DNA of 64,000 nt from Martelella sp. AD-3 (GTDB lineage: Bacteria; Pseudomonadota; Alphaproteobacteria; Rhizobiales; Rhizobiaceae): contig NZ_CP014275.1 in NCBI RefSeq assembly GCF_001578105.1, forward strand, positions 3,538,501 through 3,602,500, written 5' to 3'. The position numbers and the translations under genes are program-made. The notes under the pieces are model-generated. The model had not been told where the DNA came from, made no database searches, and was given only the letters and a program-made list of their open reading frames with translations. The stretch's first letter is position 1; each line of letters opens with the position of its first letter. This document shows positions 45,273 to 53,398 of the stretch, piece after piece.

Positions 45273-46049
45273 ATGACCACTGAAAACGCCATGCCGCTTT
45301 TCTACAAGAAGCCGCAGGTGCTGCGCTTCGAAGAGCACAAGGGCCTCGGTCTGGTGGCGCGGGACGATTACGCCTTCTCCGCCGAGGCAACGGCGATCCC
45401 GCTTTCGGTGAGCGAGTTCATGCCGGCCGTGCGCCAATATCCGATCGTCTTCATCGAGGCTGCCGGCCAGCCCGCCCCTGTCGCCATTGTCGGCCTCAGG
45501 CAGGGCCAGAACCTGATGCTGGAAAAGGACGGAAGCTGGGCGCCGCATGCCTATGTGCCCGCCTATATCCGCCGCTATCCCTTCATTCTGGTGCAGTCGC
45601 CCGACGAGGACACGCGCTATCTCGCCTATGACAGCGAAAGCGACCGCGTGAAGCCGCTTGCCGAGAACCCCGAGGCCGCGCCGATCTTCAACGACGACGG
45701 GACGGCGAGCAAGACGGTCGCGCCGATGCTGGAGCTTTGCGAGGCCTATCACCAGCACCGCGCCCAGGACGCGGCCTTCCTGAAGGCAATCGCCGAGGCC
45801 GATATCCTGCTCGCCCGCCATGTGGACATGGAGTTCCCCGACAAGAGCCGCTACCGGCTCGACGGCTTCAGCGTCATCGACCACGAGCGTTACCGCAACC
45901 TCCCCGCCCGCACGCTCAAGCAGTGGACGGAGAAGGGCTGGACGGACGCCATCGCGCTGCACCTTGCCTCCGCCCAGAACTGGGGGCTGATGATGGAGCG
46001 CAACCGGCTGGTCTCCGCCGGCGACAGGGACGCCCGCCTAAGGCATTAA
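45273..46049 (+). CDS. SapC family protein
   Basis: A 258-residue soluble protein with no signal peptide. The pattern MPLFYKKPQVLRFEEHKGLG, FIEAAGQPAPVAIVGLRQGQN and AYIRRYPFILVQSPDEDTRY is the SapC family (named after a Campylobacter S-layer locus), whose members occur in many proteobacteria without a proven role. Divergent from the lipoprotein/Slam pair (251-bp shared gap), it may be linked to surface assembly, but this is positional only. Its stop lies inside the 3' end of the convergent SDR gene, with a 12-bp overlap. Confidence 0.85.
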   Translation: MTTENAMPLFYKKPQVLRFEEHKGLGLVARDDYAFSAEATAIPLSVSEFMPAVRQYPIVFIEAAGQPAPVAIVGLRQGQNLMLEKDGSWAPHAYVPAYIRRYPFILVQSPDEDTRYLAYDSESDRVKPLAENPEAAPIFNDDGTASKTVAPMLELCEAYHQHRAQDAAFLKAIAEADILLARHVDMEFPDKSRYRLDGFSVIDHERYRNLPARTLKQWTEKGWTDAIALHLASAQNWGLMMERNRLVSAGDRDARLRH

Positions 46050-46802
46050 CTGGCCGCCGTTGATATCGAGGATCTGGCCGGTGATATAGCCGGCCATGGT
46101 CGGCGAGGCGAGGAAGACGAAGCTCCAGGCGCAGTCTTCCGCCGTGCCGAGTCGGCCGAGCGGGATCGCGGCGAGCGCCGCGTTGAGCGCGGATTCCGGC
46201 GTCTCGTCATGGAAGGGCGTTTCGATGACGCCGGGCGAAATCGCGTTGACGCGGACGCCGTCTGCCGCCATCTCCCGCGCCAAAGCCCGCGTCAGCGAAT
46301 GCACGGCGGCCTTGGCGGCGGCATAGAGGCCGGAGCCCGGCGCGCCGCCGTTGCGGCCGGCGATCGATCCGAGATTGATGACCGAGGCGCGGTCACTCGC
46401 TTTCAGGGCAGGCCCCGCATGGCGCACCATGCGCAGGATCGAACGGGTGTTGAGGTCGAAGACCCGATCATAGATCGCCTCGTCGAAATCGGCCGACGGC
46501 GAGCGCAGTATGGCGCCGGCATTGTTCACCAGGCAGTCGAGCCCGCCCATCATCGCCACGGACCGCGCGACGATGTCCTCGGCGTCCTCGGCCCGGGTCA
46601 CGTCGCCGGAGACGACATGGGCCGTGCCGCCTTCCTCGCGCAGGGCCGCGGCAAGGCTTTCGGCCTCTTCCCGGCGCCTATTGTAGTGAATGGTCACCTC
46701 GGCGCCGGAGCGCGAAAAGGCCCGCGCTGCAGCCGCCCCGATGCCGGAACTCGCGCCGGTGATGAGAACCTTCAGTCCTTGAATGTCATTGACGGGTATC
46801 AT
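46038..46802 (-). CDS. Short-chain dehydrogenase/reductase
   Basis: A 254-residue classical SDR. The cofactor loop is TGASSGIGAAAARAF near 15, followed by NNAGAIL, a catalytic Ser in INLGSIAGRNG and YAAAKAAVH (Tyr and Lys), then SPGVIETPF. The fold uses NAD(P)H to interconvert alcohols and ketones. HYNRRREEAE after the second strand suggests NADP preference. It is the second gene of a two-SDR unit (75-bp gap). Substrate not assignable; sugar-acid or secondary-alcohol reductases are typical. Confidence 0.88.
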   Translation of the reverse strand: MIPVNDIQGLKVLITGASSGIGAAAARAFSRSGAEVTIHYNRRREEAESLAAALREEGGTAHVVSGDVTRAEDAEDIVARSVAMMGGLDCLVNNAGAILRSPSADFDEAIYDRVFDLNTRSILRMVRHAGPALKASDRASVINLGSIAGRNGGAPGSGLYAAAKAAVHSLTRALAREMAADGVRVNAISPGVIETPFHDETPESALNAALAAIPLGRLGTAEDCAWSFVFLASPTMAGYITGQILDINGGQLMP

Positions 46803-46877
46803 GCGGTCCCTTTTCCTTAAGTCTGTCGTGATCCTCTATAAGCCGATCGCCCCGGCAAAGGCGAGAACGCCGCGGCC

Positions 46878-47639
46878 TCAATGCATCACCCAGCCGCCAT
46901 CGACATGAAGGTTCTGACCGGTGATGAAGCCGGCGCGCTTCGAGATCAGGAACATCAGCGCCTCGGCAAGGTCTTCCGGCGCGCCCCGGCGCTTGATCGC
47001 CTGGCTGTCGATGATGCGGCGCTGATAGGCCTCCTGGTCCGGATGAATCTTCTCCGCATCCGTGGGGAAAGCGCCGGGCGACAGCGTGTTGACCGTGATG
47101 CCCCATTTGCCGAATTCGCGCGCCCAGCCGCGCGCCAGCATGATCAATGCGCCCTTTGACTGGATATAGGGCGTGAGGTTCTCCCAGCCGCCGGAGACTG
47201 TAATCGAGCTGATATTGATGACCCGCCCGAAACCGGCCTCGCGCATGCCCGGCAGCAGCGCCTTGACGATCATGAGCGCCGCCTCGACATTGACGGCATG
47301 GATTTTCGCATGCTCCTCCATGGAAAAATCCTCGAACGGCTTTGACGGGTAGATCGCGGCATTGTTGATCGCCGTGTCGATCGGCCCCTGCCGCAGCAGC
47401 CCGGAAAGCGTCTCGTCAAGCGCCGCCTTGTCGGTCAGATCAACCCTGCTGACCGTGAGCCTCTCCGAGAGCTTCTTGTCGACCGCCGCGGCCTTCAGGG
47501 CCTCGATCTTGGCCGGATCATTGTCCAGCACGATCACGTCAGCGCCAGCTTGCATCAGGGCAAGGCTCGCCGGAAGCCCGAGCCCGCCCGCAGCGCCCGT
47601 GTAAAGGATCCGCCGTCCCAAAAATTCACCCATGTTCAC
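46878..47639 (-). CDS. Short-chain dehydrogenase/reductase
   Basis: A 253-residue classical SDR with the cofactor loop TGAAGGLGLPASLAL, the NAD-preferring acidic VIVLDNDPAK after strand two, NNAAIYPSKPF, a catalytic Ser in INISSITVSGG and YIQSKGALI (Tyr and Lys), and SPGAFPTDAEK. It is the first gene of the two-SDR unit. The two SDRs are different in sequence and probably act on one pathway, but no substrate is indicated. Confidence 0.88.
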   Translation of the reverse strand: MNMGEFLGRRILYTGAAGGLGLPASLALMQAGADVIVLDNDPAKIEALKAAAVDKKLSERLTVSRVDLTDKAALDETLSGLLRQGPIDTAINNAAIYPSKPFEDFSMEEHAKIHAVNVEAALMIVKALLPGMREAGFGRVINISSITVSGGWENLTPYIQSKGALIMLARGWAREFGKWGITVNTLSPGAFPTDAEKIHPDQEAYQRRIIDSQAIKRRGAPEDLAEALMFLISKRAGFITGQNLHVDGGWVMH

Positions 47640-47726
47640 GCCTCCCGCCGGTTATCGCGGGCGGAGGATAACGCCGATGCCGCGACGGAGCGATGGTGTT
47701 TTTCACGTTGCCGGAAACATTGTCGC

Positions 47727-49298
47727 TCAGTGCGGCGCGAACTGGCCTGGATGGAACTGGCCGAGCCAGGTCTCCGTCAGCGGCTCGCCACCCTCGGAAA
47801 GATAGGCGCGCACATCAATCGTATCGGCGGTTCCGTCGAACTTGAGGTCATAGGTCATCCGCCAGTCGTCCGTGCCGACAATCGGCATCGCATAGGCGTT
47901 GATGACATCCGCGCCGCTGCCGACGGAAATCTCCGGCTCCACCCCGTCATCGACCGTCAGTCCCTCAACGGCCGGGCCGGAGAAATCGACGACGACCTTG
48001 ACCTGGTCGCCCGGGCGCGGCTGCCCCGGCACGCCGCCACGGCCAATCCGGCTGGCGGTGGTCTCGGCGAGGCGCTCATTCGGCGGCGCGGTCGCGGCCC
48101 AGGTCAGCGTATAGGAAAAATCGCGTTCGTCGCCGGCCTCGGGCAGGTCTTCCGGCAGCCAGTAGGCGACGATATTGTCGTAGATCTCGTCATCGGACGG
48201 CAGTTCGACGAGTTGGACGGCACCCTTGCCCCAGTCGCCCTCGGGTTCGACCCAGGCCGACGCCCGGCGATTATAGAACACGCCGTCATCCTGATAATGG
48301 TCGAAATTCCGGTCGCGCTGGATCAGGCCGAACCCTTCGGGATTTTCATCAAAAAAGCTCGACGTGACGACGCGCGGCGGGTTGTTGAGCGGCCGCCAGA
48401 TCTGCTCACCGGAACCGGTGACCACCTCAAGCCCGTCGCTGTCATGGACCTCCGGACGCCAGTCGAAGGCCATGTTGCGGTGGGTTTCGGAATACCAGTA
48501 CATCGAGGTCAGCGGGGCAACGCCGAGCCGCTCGACCGCCTCGCGGAAGAACAACCGGCTCTTGACGTGCAGAACCTGCCCTTCGCCATCCTCGTTTTCC
48601 GCCTCGATGCGATAGGCGCCGGCAACGCTCTTGCTGTCGAGCAGCGCGTAGATGACGATGCCGTCGCCGGGCTTGTCGTCCTTCTCGAGATAGAACGACG
48701 TGAAGCGCGGAAACTCTTCCGGCCGCGCAAGTCCGGTATCGACGGCAAGCGCGCGGGCGGAGAGACCATATTGCCTGTCCGGTCCGTCGGTGCGGAAATA
48801 GCTCGCGCCCAGAAACGAGATCCAGTCGGTCTTCATGTCCGGCCGCATTACCCGGAAACCGGCCCAGCCGGCAAAATCCTCGACCGCCTTGGCGGGACTG
48901 TCCTCCGGCATGGTGAAATAGTCGGCGCTGTAGAGCACTTCGCGCGCCTCGCCATCCTCGACCAGGCTGATCGTCACCGGTTCCTTGAAATAGCGGCCCT
49001 GATGGAAGAACTGCACCGGCGCGTCGCCGACATCGACCGTGTGGTCCTTGCGGAACATGATCTTCCAGTGGGCGTCGTAGTCGATCGCCTCGAAGAGTTC
49101 GGAATGCGCGACCGGATAAGGCTCGAACGGCTTCTGCGAAAGCGCCTTCGCTTCCGCCGCAAGCGTCTCGAAGGAAAACGGCTCGGCCGGGCCGAGGGCG
49201 GGGTCGAAATCCTGGGCGGCGACCGCCACAGGGACGGCGAAAAGGGCGAATACGGGCAGAAACAGAAGCGGCAGTCGGGCAGGCGAACGGTTCGTCAT
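47727..49298 (-). CDS. opgG: Periplasmic glucan biosynthesis protein OpgG/OpgD family
   Basis: A 523-residue periplasmic protein. The chosen ATG at 49298 gives a Sec-type signal peptide (TNRSPARLPLLFLPVFALFA then VPVAVAAQD); no twin-arginine, so it is OpgG-like rather than OpgD-like. The MdoG domain is recognisable by FETLAAEAKALSQKPFEPYP, RKDHTVDVGDAPVQFFHQGR, GASYFRTDGPDRQYGLSARA and LTSMYWYSETHRNMAFDWRP. It shapes osmoregulated periplasmic glucans. OpgG normally follows or precedes opgH, the glucan synthase; none is adjacent here. It sits between an SDR pair and trxA on the same strand. Confidence 0.92.
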   Translation of the reverse strand: MTNRSPARLPLLFLPVFALFAVPVAVAAQDFDPALGPAEPFSFETLAAEAKALSQKPFEPYPVAHSELFEAIDYDAHWKIMFRKDHTVDVGDAPVQFFHQGRYFKEPVTISLVEDGEAREVLYSADYFTMPEDSPAKAVEDFAGWAGFRVMRPDMKTDWISFLGASYFRTDGPDRQYGLSARALAVDTGLARPEEFPRFTSFYLEKDDKPGDGIVIYALLDSKSVAGAYRIEAENEDGEGQVLHVKSRLFFREAVERLGVAPLTSMYWYSETHRNMAFDWRPEVHDSDGLEVVTGSGEQIWRPLNNPPRVVTSSFFDENPEGFGLIQRDRNFDHYQDDGVFYNRRASAWVEPEGDWGKGAVQLVELPSDDEIYDNIVAYWLPEDLPEAGDERDFSYTLTWAATAPPNERLAETTASRIGRGGVPGQPRPGDQVKVVVDFSGPAVEGLTVDDGVEPEISVGSGADVINAYAMPIVGTDDWRMTYDLKFDGTADTIDVRAYLSEGGEPLTETWLGQFHPGQFAPH

Positions 49299-49386
49299 AA
49301 GGGGCAAACTCCGAATAGGCCGAAAACACTCTGAATGCGTGAACGTTTTGGACGCCGCCAGGTTCCCGCCTTCGTGCAGATATGGC

Positions 49387-49409
49387 AAAGCCCGCGCGAA
49401 CGCGGGCTT
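49387..49409 (-). terminator. Probable terminator of trxA
   Basis: On the minus strand a perfect 9-bp stem AAGCCCGCG / CGCGGGCTT is followed by TTTGCC, 28 bp after the trxA stop. The T tract is short, so it is a moderate intrinsic terminator. Confidence 0.6.
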
Positions 49410-49436
49410 CAAATGCGCTTTAAATTTCGCCGGCGT

Positions 49437-49760
49437 TCAGCCGACGACGCCGGAAATCCAGCTCGAGAGCGCCGTCTTCGGCGCGGCGCCGACCTTCACG
49501 TCGGCAAGCTCGCCGCCCTTGAACATGGCCAGCATCGGGATGGAGCGCACGCCGTACTGAACCGCGAGATCCGGATTGTCGTCGACATTGACCTTCGCGA
49601 TCTTGACCTTGCCGTCCATCTCCTCGGCGATTTCTTCGAGGCTCGGGCCGATCATCCGGCACGGGCCGCACCATTCGGCCCAGAAATCGACCACGACGGG
49701 CTGTTCGGACTCGAGCACTTCCTGCTTGAAATTGGCGGTATTGACCTTGACTGTCGTCAT
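49437..49760 (-). CDS. trxA: Thioredoxin 1
   Basis: A 107-residue thioredoxin, full length. The active site is W-C-G-P-C in [18 protein letters not shown] (about 28-34), with the cis-proline in [14 protein letters not shown]. It reduces disulphides in cytoplasmic proteins such as ribonucleotide reductase. It follows addA by 113 bp on the same strand, as in many alphaproteobacteria where addB-addA-trxA is conserved. Confidence 0.97.
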   Translation of the reverse strand: MTTVKVNTANFKQEVLESEQPVVVDFWAEWCGPCRMIGPSLEEIAEEMDGKVKIAKVNVDDNPDLAVQYGVRSIPMLAMFKGGELADVKVGAAPKTALSSWISGVVG

Positions 49761-49873
49761 CTTGAACTCCTTGGCAAAGGCGAGGATCGTTTCGGGTTTG
49801 CGCGATACCTTCGCATTATCGTAGATTTGTCCTTCATGTGAGCACAGGCGCGAAAAAAATCAATGCCCGGCAC

Positions 49874-52800
49874 TCACTTTGTCGAAAGGCGCGCAAGCGC
49901 CGACGAAAGCTCCTCTTCGCTCAACCGCCGAGTAGCGGTCGTTTCGGTGTAGACGAGGAGGCATTCCACCGCCTTGCCGGGATAGAGCGGCGCAAGGAGT
50001 TCCCGATAGACGGCCATCTGCGCTACGTGGGAGAAAGGCACCGCCTCGCCCGTTTCCGGCGGATTGCGGTTGGTCTTGAAATCGACCAGCAACACCCGGT
50101 CGTCCATAACCGCAAGCCGGTCGAGCCGACCCGACACGGTAAACGCGCCAGCATCGAGCCGGACCGTCCCGGTCACCGAGACCTCGGCCCTTGCAGCCGC
50201 CGAGAAGACCGGCGCCAGTCCGGGGTCGGTCATCACCGCCATCACGCTTTTTTGGATGGCATCGCTTTCGTCTTCCGGCAGGTGGAAGGCCGCCCGCGCC
50301 AGATAGCGGCGGCAGGCCGCCTCCCGCTCCGCAGGCTCAAAACCCGGCAGCAATTGCATCAGGCGATGGACGAGCCGCCCGCGCTCCAGCGCCATATTGG
50401 CGCTCTGCCCGCCGAAAAGCGGCGAAGCGGTCACCGGCGGCGGGTCTTCCACCTCAAGTCCCGCGCGCGAGGGGCTGAGCGGCGGGGCCGGACGCGCCTC
50501 CTCCCGGAAAGGCTCGGTCAGCGCTTCAGGCAGCGGCGGCAGCGGCTCCCCCTCGCCTTCCGCCGTGACCTGGGGCGTGAATTCACGCGGAAGAAACTTT
50601 TCCTGCCATAGCAGGCCCGGCCAGCTCTCCCCGGCGGGCCCGGCCACCTCGATCGTCTCAGACCGCTCCTTCTCATCGGTCTCAAACGCCGACCAGACGA
50701 GCCTGTGCCAGCAATCCGGCACCTCCGTCTTGCCGCGATAACCGGTGACAAACAGCCGGTCGGCGGCCCGCGTCATCGCCACATAAAGAAGACGGCGGTA
50801 TTCTTCCTTCGCCTCCTCTTCGCGCCGTGCGATGTCGGCAAGAACGCTGCTGTCGGCCTCCTTCTTTGCCGAATGCCAGACGGGCAGCCCCGCCTCCGTC
50901 ATCCGGAAGCCGGAAAGGTGGCTTGCAACAAAGGGCCTGCCGCCGCTGTCGACCAGAAACACAATCGGCGCTTCCAGCCCCTTCGAGGCGTGCACCGTCA
51001 TGATCCGCACCTCGTCGCGGCCCTTGTCCTGCTCGCGCTTGATTTCGAGACCGCCTTCTTCCATCACGTCGAGGAAGGACTGCAGACCCGGCAGGCCGTT
51101 ATCCTCGTGATCCTTCGCCGCGTTGAGGAATTCGTCCAGAATATCCCCCGCCTCGCTGCCGAGCCGGGCGAGAAAGGCGCGTCGTCCGCCCTCGCGCGCC
51201 AGGATGTCGGCATAGAAATCGAAGGCGCTCTTGCGGCGGGCGGCACCGATCACCCGTTCCAGCATCGACACCGCCTGGCCGAATGTCTCATCGCCGGCAG
51301 CCGCCAGCCGGCGCAATGCCGACCAGACATGCTCGCCCCTCCCGCGCCTTGCGGCGACAGAAAACAGATCGTCTTCCGAAAGACCGAGAAGCGGGCTCTT
51401 GAAGAGCGCGGCAAGCGAGAGATCGTCTTCCGGCAGCACGGCAAAGCGCCCGAGCGCGATCAGGTCCTTGACCGCGATGTGATCGGCCAGCTTCAAACGG
51501 TCGGCGCCGGCGACGGGAATGTCATAGGGCGACTTCAACGCCCGCGTCAGCGCGTTGACGAAGGCATCGCGCTTCCTGACGAGAACCAGAATGTCGCCGG
51601 CGCGAACCGGTCGCGCGCGGTCCTTCTCGACGATCGTCTCCCGTCCGATCATCTCGGATATCCGATGGGCGATGCGCCGGGCCAGAATGGCTGCCGGGGC
51701 CTGTTCGGGCGTCGCGTCAAACGGCGCGGTCCAGTCTTCCTCGTCCTCGCGCGCCTCCGGCGCGATCATCTCCCAGGCCTCGACGCTGCCGGGATGGCCG
51801 ATGCGGTTGGAGACATGCACCGTGTCCTCGCCTTCCGCAGAAAGCCCTTTCCGGTTTTCCGGCACCGAGAAGACGCAATCGACCGCGGACAGAACCGAGG
51901 CGGTGGAGCGGAAGGAAAGCGGCAGGCCGATCTTGGAAAATTCCGCCGCAATCGACGTTACGCGCCTTGCCGTCAGCCTGCCCTCGGCGGCGAAGCGCTC
52001 CGGCCGCGCGCCTTGAAAGGAATAGATCGACTGTTTCTCGTCACCGACGGCAAACATGGTGCGAAATCCCGGCCGCGCGCCTTCGCCGGTAAAGAAATCC
52101 TCGCTCAGCGCGCGCACCACATCCCATTGCAGCGGGGCCGTGTCCTGCGCCTCGTCGACGAGAATATGGTCGATCCCCTGGTCGAGCTTGTAATGCACCC
52201 AGGGCCCGGCATCCGATCGCGACAGGAGCGCTGCCGTGCGCGCGATCAGATCCTCGAAATCGAGCTTGCCGCGCCGCTGTTTCAGCGCCTCGTAGCGGCT
52301 GTCGAGCCGATCGGCGAGCACGAGGGCCGCCAGCGTCTTTTCGAAGATGCGGAAGCGGTTCAGCCGGTCGCGGACGGCAAAGACCTGGTCCGCCGCCGCC
52401 AGCACGGCCTCGCCGAGCTCCGGCGCCTTCACCCTGAGCGATTTGAAAACCAGCGTCGATTCGGCCTTCGGCACGCCGGCCGCCGTCAGGAAGGCGCTTT
52501 CCAGCGCGGCAAAGCGCGTTATCGCATCGGAAGCCTCGACGGCCGCCTGCAGCGCATCGGCAAACTTCCCCGCCCGCGACCCGCCATCGTCGCGCGCGAT
52601 CCGGACGAGCGCAGCAAGGTCCGCAAGACCCGCAAGCGGCCAGACTTCGGCCGCCACCGTCTCCTCATTCGCGTCGTCGCCAAATCCGTAGGCCGCCCGC
52701 AACGCCGCCTCGAGCCCGTTCTTGCCTCGCGCAGCCTCGAGAAACGGCCGAATGGCGTGGCGCGCGCCGACGATCTCGCCGAGCAGCGTCTCAAGTCCGC

Positions 52801-53398
52801 TGTCATCGGCAATGTCCAGCACTTTCTGGAAAGCATCCGACAGGGCCGGATCTTCCCTGCTTGCCGTTGCGGTCAAGAGCTGGCGGCGGGCATCGGCAAG
52901 CAGGGTCGCCGCGGCGATATCATCGAGCACCGAAAAATGGCCGGCGACATTGGCTTCCAGCGGAAACCGGTGCAGCAGGCTCTCGCAGAAGGCGTGGATG
53001 GTCTGGATCTTGAGCCCGCCCGGCGTCTCCAGCGCATGGGCAAAGAGCCGCCTTGCCACCGCGATCTTCAGCGCATCGGGCCTCGTCCCCTCGATCGTCT
53101 CGATTTCGGCGGCAAGCTCCGCCTCGGGCAGCACCGCCCAGTCGGCCAGCCGGGCGAAGACGCGGTTCGACATTTCGGACGCCGCCGCCTTGGTGTAGGT
53201 GAGGCAGAGAATGGCGGACGGCCTGGCGCCGGCAAGCAGAAGCCGGACCACGCGCTGGGTCAGCACATGGGTCTTGCCGGAACCGGCATTGGCCGAAACC
53301 CAGACCGTGCGCGCGGGGTCGGAGGCCAGACGTTGCCGCCCGGTCGTCCATGAAAGCCAGTCTTCGGCGCCGGCATCGAGGCCCGGATCATCGCTCAT
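49874..53398 (-). CDS. addA: Double-strand break repair helicase-nuclease AddA
   Basis: A 1174-residue UvrD-like helicase with a C-terminal RecB-type nuclease. Walker A is ANAGSGKT (36-43), followed by LTYTKAAASEM, DEAQDTAPLQWDVV, MFAVGDEKQSIYSFQGA and MTVHASKGLEAPIVFL, the helicase motifs. The nuclease motif VLLVDFKTNRNPP is near the C-terminus. With AddB it resects double-strand ends and loads RecA. The start at 53398 follows the addB stop overlap; a 14-residue longer frame is possible. The gene overlaps addB by 11 bp, so the heterodimer subunits are coupled. Confidence 0.96.
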   Translation of the reverse strand: MSDDPGLDAGAEDWLSWTTGRQRLASDPARTVWVSANAGSGKTHVLTQRVVRLLLAGARPSAILCLTYTKAAASEMSNRVFARLADWAVLPEAELAAEIETIEGTRPDALKIAVARRLFAHALETPGGLKIQTIHAFCESLLHRFPLEANVAGHFSVLDDIAAATLLADARRQLLTATASREDPALSDAFQKVLDIADDSGLETLLGEIVGARHAIRPFLEAARGKNGLEAALRAAYGFGDDANEETVAAEVWPLAGLADLAALVRIARDDGGSRAGKFADALQAAVEASDAITRFAALESAFLTAAGVPKAESTLVFKSLRVKAPELGEAVLAAADQVFAVRDRLNRFRIFEKTLAALVLADRLDSRYEALKQRRGKLDFEDLIARTAALLSRSDAGPWVHYKLDQGIDHILVDEAQDTAPLQWDVVRALSEDFFTGEGARPGFRTMFAVGDEKQSIYSFQGARPERFAAEGRLTARRVTSIAAEFSKIGLPLSFRSTASVLSAVDCVFSVPENRKGLSAEGEDTVHVSNRIGHPGSVEAWEMIAPEAREDEEDWTAPFDATPEQAPAAILARRIAHRISEMIGRETIVEKDRARPVRAGDILVLVRKRDAFVNALTRALKSPYDIPVAGADRLKLADHIAVKDLIALGRFAVLPEDDLSLAALFKSPLLGLSEDDLFSVAARRGRGEHVWSALRRLAAAGDETFGQAVSMLERVIGAARRKSAFDFYADILAREGGRRAFLARLGSEAGDILDEFLNAAKDHEDNGLPGLQSFLDVMEEGGLEIKREQDKGRDEVRIMTVHASKGLEAPIVFLVDSGGRPFVASHLSGFRMTEAGLPVWHSAKKEADSSVLADIARREEEAKEEYRRLLYVAMTRAADRLFVTGYRGKTEVPDCWHRLVWSAFETDEKERSETIEVAGPAGESWPGLLWQEKFLPREFTPQVTAEGEGEPLPPLPEALTEPFREEARPAPPLSPSRAGLEVEDPPPVTASPLFGGQSANMALERGRLVHRLMQLLPGFEPAEREAACRRYLARAAFHLPEDESDAIQKSVMAVMTDPGLAPVFSAAARAEVSVTGTVRLDAGAFTVSGRLDRLAVMDDRVLLVDFKTNRNPPETGEAVPFSHVAQMAVYRELLAPLYPGKAVECLLVYTETTATRRLSEEELSSALARLSTK

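Noticed and set aside
50705..53353. 882-codon frame antisense to addA
   Set aside because: Low-complexity Arg/Gly/Asp-rich product; the minus-strand AddA has all helicase and nuclease motifs.
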